Shown piece after piece: positions 10,245 to 22,084 of a DNA stretch of 64,000 bases. Within the stretch, counting starts at the first letter, position 1; each line of letters opens with the position of its first letter. This DNA comes from Enoplolaimus lenunculus (lineage: Eukaryota > Nematoda > Enoplea > Enoplida > Thoracostomopsidae). Where the stretch lies: contig JASANG010001546.1 of NCBI GenBank assembly GCA_030248215.1, positions 434,001 to 498,000 of the forward strand, given 5' to 3'. The notes under the pieces are model-generated. The model was not told the DNA's origin. It saw only the letters and a program-made list of their open reading frames with translations, and ran no database searches. The translations under genes were made by a program, and so were the position numbers.

Positions 10245-13100
10245 CTACACTTCTGCAACGTCTAAAATGTCCAACTGTTTACATCGTTTTTCATCCAAAC
10301 CACACCAAACATCAAAACGATGATTTAAACGTCGGTTTAAGTGAAGCGAAACACGTGAGCCAAGCCCTCCTGCGAGATGTGAAGTTCCAACAAAGACACG
10401 ACCAATTCTGGAATGCAACAACGCCATGGAACACATTACGCAAGGTTCGTGTGTAATATAACAGTCGAGTCCGGAGCAAATATACGCGTCATCATTTGAC
10501 GTCTGTTGCATTGTAATGCCATTTCTAACGGAATTCTAAACAAAAACCGCTGAGCCGAATAAGAGGGGGTAACTGATATTTATTTGGCCTCACCAGAGGG
10601 TACCCCCCTTGTTATTCGGTTACGGACTGTTATTTATTTTTAACCCACGCTCCGCCATCCTTTGTTACTGATATGTATCCGGTATTGCAAATATCCGTTG
10701 AATTGAACGTTTATTTGTCTTGTATCAAAAACTTGAGCGATAACGCAAGGTTATACTTAGTAATGTACTTTCAAAACTTAAGTACGCTTTAAAGTTTCGA
10801 ACTCAATTTTGTTTGGTCCTGGAGTCATTTATACACTACAATTGGGATAATTGACATGTATAATACTCTAATTAGGGTTTAGGGACTCTATCCGCTTACA
10901 GACTCTTATCAGGGATACGGACTCCTATTGATTGGTACTCAAAATGGGGACCCCCTCTTATTATACCCCTGTTATTAGTGCGCGAAAAATAAAAAGTTCA
11001 TCTGTGTGACCAAATGTACCACTGGACACTATTTCAGATAAAAAAATGGTTCACACAAGTCAAAATAGAAAACAGCGCGAGATTTCCAGGGTGGTATATT
11101 AGGACGCATTGTATAAGTATGTAGCGTAGCGTGTGTCGTTACTTACCTTACTAGTCATCATACTCATTACAAACGAATTTCCATGCTACGAATTTTAAAT
11201 TAAAAAAATCAAAACACCTATATGAAATTTATAAGATTTTGAAAACGCGAAACGCCACCACTTGTCTACAATATTTCAGATTTATTTTAAGGATTTGGGG
11301 TGTCATATTTTGAACCAACAATATTACTGCTTTCAACTCACAAGATACAAAAATAACAATTCAAGATTACGCTCTGATATTCATCTCACCGGTATACAAT
11401 TTCGCTGCTGCAACGAGTCTGTCCAAGCTCCACCTCCTTGCACTTGAGCAACCAAATCAATCGCGCACACAACAGAATGACGTAATCGATGCGTTATGAC
11501 GTCACCGTCAATATGTCTTTGGTCGGACGCAACTGCGACACAAACGTTTTCAGATGGATTGACAATAACGCAGCCGATTTCAGCTGCAACAAATAAAATT
11601 AAAGTCACAATTGTTCCATTCATTTTACCAAAAATGAATGATACAAGAGTGTGCAACTCTTGAGTTGTGCGCTGTGCAAAAGGCACCACCGGCCGTTGCG
11701 TTTTTAGTCGATCCCCCTTGTTCAGAGGGAGGTCGCTATCACATGAATATTAAATGGAGCATGTTTGATGCCGCATACATAAAGTGCCATGGTTCGCACC
11801 GGCTGTACCCCCTCTACATAAAGGGAGGTAGGACAAAAATGCAACGCGTGCTGGGTACATTCTTTTGTAGACGGAATGTACCAAGTTGCATACTCTTGTT
11901 GAAGTATGCATCATCCACTCTTGATTTTACTAACTTTAGTCGATACTTGCAAACTTGTATTTCTTTTCGCTTCATTAAAATTTTCACTATAAAAACAGAG
12001 TCCCTAATATCAGTACATATGAAATATGAAGAAGACAAATTATACAATCATTAACACAAACGCGTAATTATCAATTGCAAATTTTAAATATTTTACAGCT
12101 AACGAACGTATTTGTCAACCAAAAACCTTAGATCATTTCAAATCATTACAGAAAATCATAAAAAGTAAACGCGTTTTAAATAGAATTAAAGTTTGACAAA
12201 ATCGCAATTGACGTTTACCCGTGTACGAAATTAACAAAACCAAAGAATTCGCACTGATTTTTGACAAAATATTACAAAATGCAAAGAACTCAGAATCATG
12301 TTTGACTTACCAGACTTATCATCTTTAGCATTCTTGTTTGCTTTCGATACTTCAATCGCAACCGCCATCCACATGGCAATGCGTTCCAAATCCTGTTGAC
12401 TAAAAAATTCAACGCCTTTCAACATTGCTTCCAACCTTGCGGTCGGATGAAAATTCACTGGCCAAACCAGTTTAAACCGTTCAAATTCAAACTGACATCG
12501 CGGACGAAACTTAGGAACTTTTCGAACCACCAACGAAGCTGACAAATCGCCCACAGCTAATCCTTTCTCGTTACCACGAATGAGCATAGGCTCTAGTTTA
12601 GCTCGTAGCATATCAATTGTTGTTGTTTCACTAAAAGGTTGAATCAATACTTCTGCCACGCCAACACCACTTGTCTCTTGTACACAATTGTTTCCAGAGC
12701 AACCATATTCTGTGGTGATATCACCGCAATCCACCAAACTTTGCTGATCAACAGTCTGTTTACTTGGTTTAGCTTCATGGTCCATGGTCCCACCTAAAGT
12801 TGTCTTATTCAAGCTTTTCACCATAGTTCCACCGCCGCTCACAGCATCACCCACTTTGCGAACACGCTTTAAATGCTCAAATTCAGATGTAAGCGGAAAT
12901 TCGGCTGTCAAAATCTTCATTACCGTCGATATTAGTTTAAAATCAGTCAGAGTAAGCGTGTAAAACTCGTATGTTGGAATCACGTCTGAATCTCGGGTAA
13001 AATACTGTTCTAAAACAGGTCGAAAACTCTCTAAACAACCATTGTTAGCCATAGAAGCTTCAAGGTCCTTTTTCAACTTCTTCACCATGGGTTCATCCAT
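10245..13100 (-). CDS. ADAT3: tRNA adenosine-34 deaminase subunit ADAT3/Tad3
   Basis: Three exons give 424 aa: 13100-12311, 11583-11390 and 10535-10245, with phases 1 and 0 that join cleanly. Exon 1 holds the ADAT3-specific N-terminal part ([20 protein letters not shown], then VNFHP). Exons 2-3 hold the cytidine-deaminase-like domain: zinc His in RLRHSVV (His299) and zinc cysteines in HEPCVMC (Cys360, Cys363), followed by [11 protein letters not shown] and LNHRFDVW. The residue after H-x is Val, not the catalytic Glu, which is the known hallmark of the non-catalytic ADAT3 partner. With ADAT2 it converts A34 to inosine in tRNAs. A Thr/Ser/Gly-rich insert at about 95-165 makes it longer than human ADAT3 (351 aa). 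CTTAG and GATCAG sites lie 20-30 bases upstream of the ATG. A MITE sits in intron 1. Confidence 0.93.
10796..10980. mobile_element. Fragment related to the hAT element at 20137
   Basis: Shares long ordered blocks with 20280-20440: CCTGGAGTCATTT, a row of GGACTC words and GGGACCCCCT. It lies in intron 2 of ADAT3, just past the last exon's acceptor. The ends are not resolved. Confidence 0.6.
11643..11899. mobile_element. MITE-A copy in ADAT3 intron 1
   Basis: Clear terminal inverted repeats: ACAAGAGTGTGCAACT at the left and AGTTGCATACTCTTGT at the right. The interior has a nested symmetry of CCCCCTTGTTCAGAGGGAGG and ACCCCCTCTACATAAAGGGA. About 257 bp, non-coding, starting about 60 bp upstream (in gene sense) of the exon 2 acceptor. 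Confidence 0.85.
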
Positions 13101-13349
13101 AACGACACCGGTAGTCTTCACCAACTGATCACTAAGTAACTCAACCCAAATCCAAAAGAGTTTTCAGCGTAATTACAAAATAAACATCAAAATAACTAAA
13201 AAACCGTATACAAAACAAATCAATAAACGTAATCACAACATGAATCGAATGAAATTAAGACAATAATACCGTAAATAAAATAAAAAAATTATAACAAAAA
13301 ATAATTGAAATCAACAACTGAGAACAACATAATGGTGTAGCGGTGTTCT

Positions 13350-13583
13350 TTACGCAGATTTCGACTCAACATAACTGGTTTCTTTTCCTGTTTTTTTAAT
13401 AATCTCCAACAATTCTTCTGCTGTCATCGCAGACGTTACGTGAACTTGTTTAGTGTCCATGTTTATGTCAACATTTTGAACTTTATCTCCTTGTTTTCCA
13501 AGAACACGCTTCACTGCGCCTGAACAACCTTCACATGTCATTTCAACATTGAATGTATGAACTTGGGCTGACATGTTGAACAT
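13350..13583 (-). CDS. ATOX1: Copper chaperone ATOX1
   Basis: An intact single-exon frame of 77 codons; the second Met at 13574 gives 74 aa and may be the true start. It has one heavy-metal-associated domain with the metal-binding motif MTCEGC (Cys17 and Cys20 in the long form) in the first loop. The conserved KKTGKE near residues 63-68 marks the ATOX1 branch, where this Lys stands in for a second metal site. Length and layout fit the family (68 aa in human). It carries Cu(I) in the cytosol to P-type ATPases of the ATP7 type. The stop is about 250 bp upstream of the ADAT3 ATG on the same strand. Confidence 0.95.
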   Translation of the reverse strand: MFNMSAQVHTFNVEMTCEGCSGAVKRVLGKQGDKVQNVDINMDTKQVHVTSAMTAEELLEIIKKTGKETSYVESKSA

Positions 13584-13684
13584 TCACACGATTAACTCAA
13601 ATTCGAAATAAAATGTAACGCTGAAAAAATTGTAGATACTGCTCGCATACGTCGATGTGGATAATGCATAACAGTCCACTAAAC

Positions 13685-13876
13685 GGCCAATGTAAAGAAC
13701 AGAAGCGGAACAGTATTATAAGCAGATTCCTAAGCCTAAGCCTGAACCTAAGCGTATGAATGATTCTTAAGCGTAAGAATGATTCTTGAGCGTAAGCCAA
13801 GCAATAATTAAATTAAACTAAAGCTTACTCTATTCTAGTCCCAAAGAAAAACTATCCGCTCCTGATCTTTACATAT
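13685..13876. mobile_element. TeloMITE subfamily 1
   Basis: Begins GGCCAATGTAAAGAACAGAA and ends TCCTGATCTTTACAT, with CCTAAGCCTAAGCC hexamers inside. It lies about 100 bp upstream of the ATOX1 start. Confidence 0.85.
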
Positions 13877-14274
13877 TGAACGTTAGGGCTAACGCGGCTT
13901 CCAGACGACGCTTCGCCGTCTACGTATCTATCAGGATATAAGGAAATTCTGTTATTTTCATGCTTCAATGTATTTCTAAACCACATATAACTGGCACAAG
14001 TTTTCATTATAGCTCACGCTTATTCAATTTAAAATTAAAATGACGAAATGCATCCAAAATTTTAAATTAAGTATCCGTTTTCGGACTCCGTTATGTTGCA
14101 TACAATTTGTTTCCGTATTTTTAACGAGTGACAAATGTGTAGCCTCGCTATCTATATTTGGTCAATTAACACAACCTAATCTATACGCTCTTATACGCCG
14201 CCAAATGCTGAAAACAACTAGAGCAAATAATTTACTAACAATAAACTTTTAAAACATTTACTATCGAACATAAT

Positions 14275-14640
14275 ATTCAGGGTACAACCGAAGGTCTGCC
14301 TCCGGCCCCGGCAGAGATACGACCTCCGACTTTTACCGAATACCAGAACCGGATAGTGAATTTTGCACCAGAACCGCATGTTAACTGGGTATAGAACAAA
14401 AATTGTACTGTTGGGAGTATTTGAGTCGTGCAAAGATATGTATTCATGGATTTAAGATTAACTGTTGGTGTGAATTTTTCATTCCACGTCAGTTTCTACT
14501 CTGGACTTGCCCGAAATTGCAGTCGGTGCACTTTGAAACATTTGGAACCACAACCGCAAATAAGCGGTTACGGCAGGTTATGCCGGACCCGGATGTCGGT
14601 TTTTGCCGGATATTAAATCGGAACCGGATGAGGTCGGTCT
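14275..14640. repeat. Degenerate CCGGTTCCGG-type repeat
   Basis: Several AACCGGA, CCGGAACCGG and TACCGAA words in both orientations suggest a decayed hAT-type element like those at 45070-45240, 50640-51060 and within R-Ras intron 1. Ends and target duplication could not be fixed. Confidence 0.4.
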
Positions 14641-14702
14641 CTGGTAACAATATATACCTGCAGAATCTTTCACAAACTCATTTTGATTACGTTGATAGTA
14701 AA

Positions 14703-15106
14703 TAGGGATGTGCCGATACCAAAATTTTTACCGATGCCGATTCTTATACTGAAATTTTGCCGATTCCATCTTTAGTACACCATACTTAATAAGCAGATTG
14801 AATGCTACATTACATTATTATATGAAGGCTTAAACCCTAGCCATCATAAAACGATAAAAAATTTATTAGAAAGACTAATTTCAATTAATTTTTTCAAACA
14901 CAACCGAAAGAGAGATAACAATTTTCCTGAGCAGACACATTTGTGTGCGCCCAGAAATGAAATTGATAGCATTCCAACTGACTGTTATGTGCAAAAAGTT
15001 ATGTGCAAAAAGTATCGGGAAAAATCGGCAATTTTTTGCAGTGCCGATGCCGATACTCACGAAAAGTGCCTATTATTACCGATGCCGATTAATCGGCACA
15101 TCCCTA
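14703..15106. mobile_element. hAT-type MITE with exact 8-bp target duplication
   Basis: Terminal inverted repeats TAGGGATGTGCCGAT and ATCGGCACATCCCTA. Both sides are flanked by the identical octamer ATAGTAAA (14695-14702 and 15107-15114). An 8-bp duplication and a TAGGG-type start are typical of hAT elements. At 404 bp it has no transposase. The perfect flanks suggest a fairly recent insertion. Confidence 0.92.
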
Positions 15107-15189
15107 ATAGTAAACTCGAGGAAAAAACCGAATCACTGAGTTTCATGATGGACCAGTGAGAGTAACCTAGCGTTTTAAACATCTCATTT

Positions 15190-15480
15190 TTGTATCTCAT
15201 ATTGTCCTGAGCGAAAAAAATTGAACCAGTCTCATTTTTACGGGGAAAATTTACGCCCTGGCTGGTGTCATTTTTCCGTAGAGAAAAAATACAACGGTAA
15301 TATTTTTCCTCGGAATAACATACAGGAGGAAAAATTACGCCGTAACTTTAAGCTATGGCTGATGTAATTTTGCCGGTAGGAAAACTACACCGGTGTAACT
15401 TTTCCCGATGGAAATATTACTGGGTGAGCAAAATTACGCCGTAACACTGACAATTTCGGTAGTAAAATTTTGCAGTATTG
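15190..15480. repeat. Locally repeated AAAATTACGCCGTAAC words
   Basis: The word AAAATTACGCCGTAAC occurs twice about 95 bp apart, and variants such as TTTTTCCTCGG / CCGATGGAAA appear in both orientations. It looks like a small decayed foldback element between the hAT MITE and the RRP36 3' end. Confidence 0.4.
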
Positions 15481-15806
15481 CAAAATTTATTTGTTTGGCG
15501 ATGGTACAATTTTGAGAAAAAACTGCTGAAATTTCGTAAAAATAAGTTTGAAGCAAAAGATTGAACAACACCTTACAGATATTTGCTAAAATTTGCAAAT
15601 TAAACATCATTTTGTCTACCTAATTTCGCCTAACACACATACATATAACACAACAAATACAAAGAAATGGTCCTTAGCCACACGCGAGCTGACGGAATAG
15701 AGGGCAAACACCCGTAAATAGCAATTCGTCGTTCAATGTTTGAGAAACGAATCGCATCAAACAAACTTTTCAATTTGTAAGCCGCAATATACTTATCTAA
15801 AAAGTA

Positions 15807-18544
15807 TCAACTAATCCTAAGTTGTTTTTCCTTTCGGGCTTCTTTTTTGCGCTTTCGTGCAAGATAAGCGTCTACTTTTCCACTTGTCTTCAAATCTTTA
15901 TATTTTTCGTTCAACAGGGTCTGCTTTACTTCAGCTAAAAATGTGAAAAATATAAAATCTGACTGTTAACAGATGTAAAAACCCAACAAATGTGTAGCTC
16001 AGCACAGTCGACTGAAAAAGCATGTCATGTTTGCTATGGATTAAATTGCTTGTGTTATTCAGTGTACCGATGCGGGGTTCACGTTTAACTGGGGCAGCCC
16101 GGAACACGTTTTGTCCATGTTCATTCTACGTCAACATAAAATTGTGATCTGAGCGGCGGTTACGTAGACAAAATGTGAATGTCATAAGTCATTGGCTTCC
16201 GCTATACAGACACAATACAAATAGCATTAAACAACATACCGTTTTTAAACTTACATCTTTTCAGAAACACAGGCTTCTCACCACGTTTTAGTCGTTCCTG
16301 ATTGTCAGACCTGAGCTGCTTCAACAACGTTTTCTTTTGAGCGACTTGTTTGCTAGAAGACTCTTGATTTTTCTAAATAAAAAGCCAAAACAACGATTAG
16401 CCAAAAAATAAACACAAACATAACCAAAGAACAATACGTAATGCAAAAATGCTACAGTCTGAAAATATATTAAAGCGAACACAACACCTGTCTCAGGGTA
16501 CATACATTATACACCAATCAAATCTCAATAAGAATTCTAACTTACGCGGAAGCCATTGTGACTTGCAGTAAATAATAACATAGATTATATTATAAACCGC
16601 TAAATCAGTTTACTCTGCTACTCTTACCATTCTTTTGAGCAAAAAGTCAATTTTATTCCGCTCTTCCACATCGTTTGTTTTCTTTAGTTGGTCTAGCAAG
16701 TCCTGAAAAACTAATCGAACAGTAAACGAATGACCACAAACTTTTGAATAACTTGTTATGTTACAGGAAGAATTTTTTTACCATTTTCTTTTCATATACA
16801 ATACTTTTTTGAAACCCCAATGCATCCTAAAAACAGATTTGTAATTAATGGCACTAACTGTAAAAATAGTAGTACTTTAAAAAATTTTTTATATCCTTTA
16901 TAAACCGTTTGAAAAGTATGAAAACACAACTGAAGTGCTACTGCCTACCTGGCGTTCTTTTCGTTTAATTTCATCTAAAAACTCATAATTTTTCTGAAAC
17001 AACTTTGCGTCATAATCCCCTGCGTCTGCATCAAATCTAGGATCACAGACACGCTTGCGCTAAAACAAAAACATAATGAGTTCCGCATTTAAAGAATCCA
17101 AGGCAACCAAAGGTCGATGGAAAGGTAAAGCCTCTTGGTTGGATTGCTGTTTTCGAAGTTTAATGTATAGATAGATAGAGGATAAGAGAAACTATTATGA
17201 AAACGTTACGTATATATATTTCACTGTTCAAATAAAAATGAGACGCACCGGAACCTTTTCATCCCGAAATACATTCCGAACGCGGCTTGGTTTCACCTTG
17301 GACGACATTTCACGTGGCCTAACAAAACGAAATAAGAACATTAATGAAAAATATATTACCTGTTAAGCAGTCCACATTAAAGGCAACAAACACCACATAT
17401 ACAAAAGAGCATGGCAAAAGAGAATTGTAACGTTTAGTTGATCAAAAATCGCCTTTTATGTGAGCGAAAAACATTTTATGTAGCGCAAAATAAAGTGAAA
17501 TTTTTAGTATACAATGCCAAAAGAATGATATAAATACCTTAGTCGTTCGGCATAACACCAATTTTACAACGGCAAATAAAACTTCAAATTCTATAACAGT
17601 TTCGGTGCCTAAACATGTGATACAAGTGTGAGTAGGCCCAGACTATTCATTCAAAGCTAAATAAAATATAATGTGCTCTTGAGGTTTTCCTAGGCTACTG
17701 TGATTGGTGGGCTAGTGCATGTTAGCAAAAAGGAACTGGAAGAGGGGAGTGTGGGAGAGATAAGCAATTTTTTGTTGGGGGAGTGTGGGAGAGGTAAGTA
17801 AATTTTTTGTGGGGGGAGTGTGGGAGAAATAACTAAATTTTTTTTAATATTAAACTTCCTGTTTTCACGCTTTGCGCCCTTGATCAGTAAATATCTAGTA
17901 CCTAGGTACAATAATTCGACAAACAATTTATACACAACGTTAAAACTTGTGTTCTTAAATATCTGAAAACTTTAGGTAAATTTCGTGTTTACAGATAGGC
18001 TGAAAAATTGAAGGTCGACTGGGGGAAGGGTCTGAGTGGGAGGATCTCGAATGTGAGAGGAAGCCTCTTTCCCATTAAAAGAACCCCAGGGTTTCTGCGC
18101 TAAGTTTTCCTATATCATATTAATTGCATATATATGTGTTATGTCGCTTCCTATTCTTAATCCCCAAGTACAAAACAAATTTAAAATAGATTTAGTAGGA
18201 ACCAACCTTTTAACCGACTCTCGCTTGAAATCATTACTAACTGACTTGCGTTCGCTTGTTCCGCACAGTGTGCTCATATATCTGCAAAATGTTCAGGTTC
18301 CAAATTAATTTTGATGGCATTAAAAGCATTAAAAATTGCAACTTGCGGTCAAAGGCAGTGTACTTAAATGGGTTTGCCGTCTATCACAAGTTTACGAACT
18401 TAACTGAGATAGAGACATGACCAAAATCGGAAATGCAACGAACCACCATCGTTCAATTAAATTTCAAACGTACTTTTTGGAACCAATTTCATCTCTTAGC
18501 TTCAATAGCTCTCCCAATGGCAAGTTTTGAAACTCTGCAAACAT
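15807..18544 (-). CDS. RRP36: rRNA-processing protein RRP36
   Basis: Eight exons with matching phases: 18544-18474, 18281-18207, 17318-17249, 17059-16949, 16826-16782, 16702-16628, 16372-16255 and 15934-15807 (TGA), giving 230 aa (human 259). Diagnostic motifs in order are PLGELLKLRDEIGSKKY, RPREMSSKV, CDPRFD (77-82), a Lys/Glu helix, LKRGEKPVFLKRSE (177-190) and SGKVDAYLARKRKK (206-219). RRP36 is a nucleolar factor of the small-subunit processome needed for early 35S/47S pre-rRNA cleavage. The ATG at 18544 is in frame and gives MFAEFQNLP. Alternatively, a 16-nt micro-exon (18918-18903) spliced at 18534 in the same frame would imply a longer N terminus whose ATG I cannot place. All introns are short to moderate and AT-rich; one holds a 34-bp minisatellite. 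Confidence 0.9.
16075..16195. mobile_element. PIF-like element, left-end fragment in RRP36 intron
   Basis: The sequence GCGGGGTTCACGTTTAACTG and the following ACGTCAACATAAAATTGTGA match the first 120 bp of the element at 48735. The rest is absent. It lies in the last intron of RRP36. Confidence 0.65.
17745..17850. repeat. Minisatellite, ~34-bp unit, three copies
   Basis: GAGTGTGGGAGAGATAAG-like units begin at about 17747, 17781 and 17816. They differ by a few bases and end in T-runs. Located in RRP36 intron 2. Confidence 0.8.
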
Positions 18545-20110
18545 CAACGTACGAAATGCATATATACAAAGGTATATACTAACTTCACAACAAATTTAGC
18601 TAGAATCGGAACGAAGCACAGTAAGTTTATTACATAACCATAGGCAAAATGTAGAGTGACGCGATATGGCAGATAACAAATGTATTAACACTAACTTCAT
18701 AACATTGGAGTATCAACAAAATGTCGCGTGACGTGATATAATAATAACTGTACCGTACTCCCAGGTACATGCTAACGTAAAAGGTACATAAAATTTGACG
18801 TTTACTGTATTTTTCTATCCCCAGCCCCGGGTAAAATGGTGGCCCCGGGACTTCTCTAATAATAATATATAAAGCTTACTTAACATAAGCAGAATCACAT
18901 ACCTTTACGAAGCTTGGCCTAAAAACAAAGCAGTATTTCGATTTTACGTACATACACATTACAAAGATTATTTCTGCTTAATAAGTAATAACATTGCTCA
19001 ATAGTAACTATAGAGCATAGACAAAACAACCTGATGTGCTAGACACAGAGCACATGGTCATGTTTCGTGAACCGCAAATTAGAAAAATTACCAGCACCAA
19101 CATTCCTACTAGCTGGGATCCATAGGCGCAAAATTACCAATACAGCTATCACTAAAAGTTCTTTAGCTTGTAACGTGGTATGTTTAGCAACGTACATCAG
19201 CAATATTCGAAAACCCAGTTTCTTCTTCCATGATTTTTACAGAATCATATACGTAGTTGTTGGATCGATCTTTTTCAACTATACTTTTAGCGCCACGTAA
19301 GTCATCGCACTATGTAATGCTTATTATACAAGCACTATACCGCTGAGACACCCAGCCCGCCACTCCACCTACTTCTATCGTTCGGTTGTATAAGTCGACC
19401 GTACGCTGTCGACTAGTGTACATAAAGTGCACTGCGCTATATTTTACATGCATATAACTGACAAGCATGTCTCACATGCTTGCAAGCCACTGACAAAGCA
19501 AGCCTATTAAGCGTGGTGCGAACTTCAAGAACTTCAAAACATTTTGCCGCAAGCTAAAAAAGTAGGACTACGTAGCGGCGATCGACTTTTAAGTCTGCAT
19601 ATCCTTAATAAAATGGTGGTAAGTGATACCTAAGCCCAGCCAATAGCAAAATATGGACTTTCCATTGCTATTAAACGAACGAAATGTTCTGTAATTGCGT
19701 TACAACTATGCGAGGTAAATTTTCGCACATGTCACTAGCTAAGTATATACAACGATCTGGCGTTGCCCTAACAGTACCCTTCTATACCTTACTGTAACAG
19801 AGGGTTTCGTAGGTATTTGTAGAGCCAGAAGCATACTTCATGTACTACATTTCACCTTCGATTTTCAACACTCAGTGTGATGGAACTTGCAGAACCTATA
19901 TTTATATTCACAATGTGCTAAAACTCTAAGGTGTTTCCTAGGAAGATCGTATAAAGCCTTCTAGCACAGAAAGGGCACAAAAATATACGAATGTTATCTG
20001 CTTTGAAAAAGCTCGTAGCGGTGTGAAACTTTTCATTTCAACTCTTAGACATTACACTTTTGCTTCACAGTTTAAACGTACCTATAATGTCATACCTGTT
20101 GGTATTTCAG
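18545..20110. other. Intergenic upstream of RRP36
   Basis: AT-rich with no supported gene on either strand. It contains the possible RRP36 micro-exon (18903-18918, - strand). The open frame at 19067-19300 (+) lacks splice context and family features. Confidence 0.4.
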
Positions 20111-20600
20111 GTCCATGTAAAGATCAGGGGCGGGACCAATGGCGGATCCATGTGGGGACCACCCCGGCCGTGCCCCCCAACAGCATCTTGACAAAAATTA
20201 TATAGTGTCAATTGCTGTTCTGCGCTGTTTATTTCTCTGTTTTATAATAAATAAGCACGCTTAATGTCACATTTTTTCGGACCTGGAGTCATTTGTGCGC
20301 TACAATTAGGGATACTAGACATTTATGGAGTCTAATCAGAGTTTAAGGACTCTACCCCCTTTTACGGACTCTTATTAGGGATACGGACTCCTATTATTTG
20401 GGACTCAAAATGGGGACCCCCTATTTGGGTTACTACAGTATGGGTCAAAAATAAGTTTATTACCTGTGAAATTTTGGCACCCCCATTTTGAGATCCTGGA
20501 TCCGCCACTGGGCGGTACGTTATTCTGTGGGACTAGAATAGATTAGTGTTAAGCTTGTTCACGTTATAACTGTGGAAACGATTTGTCGGCATGTTGATAC
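20111..20600. mobile_element. TeloMITE subfamily 1 fragment split by a hAT insertion
   Basis: The left piece (GTCCATGTAAAGATCAGGGG at 20111-20136) and the right piece (TTCTGTGGGACTAGAATAGA from about 20519) are the two parts of a TeloMITE end, interrupted by the element at 20137-20510. The telomere-like core is missing here. Confidence 0.7.
20137..20510. mobile_element. hAT-type non-autonomous element nested in a TeloMITE
   Basis: Ends CAATGGCGGATCCA and TGGATCCGCCACTG are inverted repeats. Flanking octamers GGCGGGAC (20129-20136) and GGCGGTAC (20511-20518) match at 7 of 8 positions, as for a hAT target duplication. At 374 bp it has no coding capacity. The relative at 10796-10980 shares its interior. 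Confidence 0.85.
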
Positions 20601-21832
20601 GCTATTAAATTCATAAAATTTAAACTGTTTGCTATCCTGATGGGACATTCATTAAAATTATGATACAATATTACATGTGTTCGAAATATTATCCGTAAAT
20701 GTCGACATGTTTGAAAATGTGTTCAAGGTTGTGGTAAACACATTTAGGTAGTTCCCGACAAAACCAGATGAACTAAAACGCAAATTCAGCATTCGAAATC
20801 TCACTTCAGGCACGGATGATGTTTGTACGATTTTAGCGCAATTATATTATTATGTGCTACCTTGTTCTTGGAACATAAAACGACTCAAGTATATGGTTAG
20901 AGGGAAGTGTGACATTCGATAGAATCAGAGACAATCACAAAAACACAAAGGTCCCTACAAGGACTTCATTTCGAGCGGGAATGAAAATCAAGCAGGGTAT
21001 TCTTAATGCCTGTAAAAACATGCGCGTTTTCCTGGTCTTTCCAGTAATTTAGGACAAGGATGTGTTTCCAAATTGCTTCCATTGTTGGGCTCAAGGGGTG
21101 CTACTCCGGTTTAGACCCAGCAAAAGTCGAAAATAAAAATTTGTATGCGTTTAGTTTTGCGCTCGCGCATGCTTCCACTATTTTATCTCGTGCGGCTCCC
21201 CTTTTAAAAATTCCATGATCCGTCACTCGTTCCTTTCCAGTAAATCAGCTTTCACGATGACGGAGCCATGAGAAAAATCAATTTTTAAATGTTTTTTGTG
21301 ATGTTTTGTCACTGTTTTGATAGTAATTTAGATTAATGAAAAAAAGATTTTTTTCCGTTTTATCACTCCCCTCGGCAAAAACGAAAATAAGCGGAAAACC
21401 CGATTTTTCAGTTGTCTTTTTCCGTGCACAACCCTGATGTGGGGTGTTCCAGCTCTACAGATTACCACAGGTTTCTTTTCTGTATTTCATGAACCAAGAG
21501 ACACATCATTGTCATTATCCTATGTTTATGAAACTGTAGGTATAGTGTGTCAGTCACAATGCCATGAGAACATTTTTATTTAGCATTGATAAACATAAGG
21601 AAACGCGTTTGATTTGTCGAGTCTTATTGCTGGTGTTGTGTTATCTGTTTTCTGCTGTGAAATTTGAATAATCACCGAAATATAATGAGTGATAAATAGC
21701 CATGGTACGAACATAAAATGTAAAATTGTGAACGCAATATAATCTTTCGTCTTGCCACCGTTTTTCAGTTTTACTTCAGAGTACCAACTGCTGAACTGAA
21801 ACACAAACATTCCATCTCAGAATGTTGATGAT

Positions 21833-22084
21833 TCACTGTAATTTCCAACGAGTGACTCATCAATTCAGCTAGCGAGTTGGTAATTTCCGAATTAATATCA
21901 GTAAACATTAACTCACTCAGAGTTGAGTTGATACTCATTCTGAGATGAGTTGACTCTGGGTGAGTTGATTAATTAACTCTGAATCAAGTGAACCAACTCG
22001 AAATTCTGAGTTCTGATAGTCATAAGTCATAATGAGTGATTCAACTAATTCTGAGTTCAAATCAACTCACTGAAAATTACAGTG
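21833..22084. mobile_element. Foldback MITE, family F
   Basis: Opens ACTGTAATTTCCAACGAGTG and closes CAACTCACTGAAAATTACAG, with nested TGAGTT/AACTCA palindromes between. This is the best stand-alone copy of the element in both collagen arms. Confidence 0.8.

Noticed and set aside
19067-19300. + strand open frame of 77 codons
   Set aside because: Overlaps plain AT-rich intergenic sequence, lacks splice context and family features.
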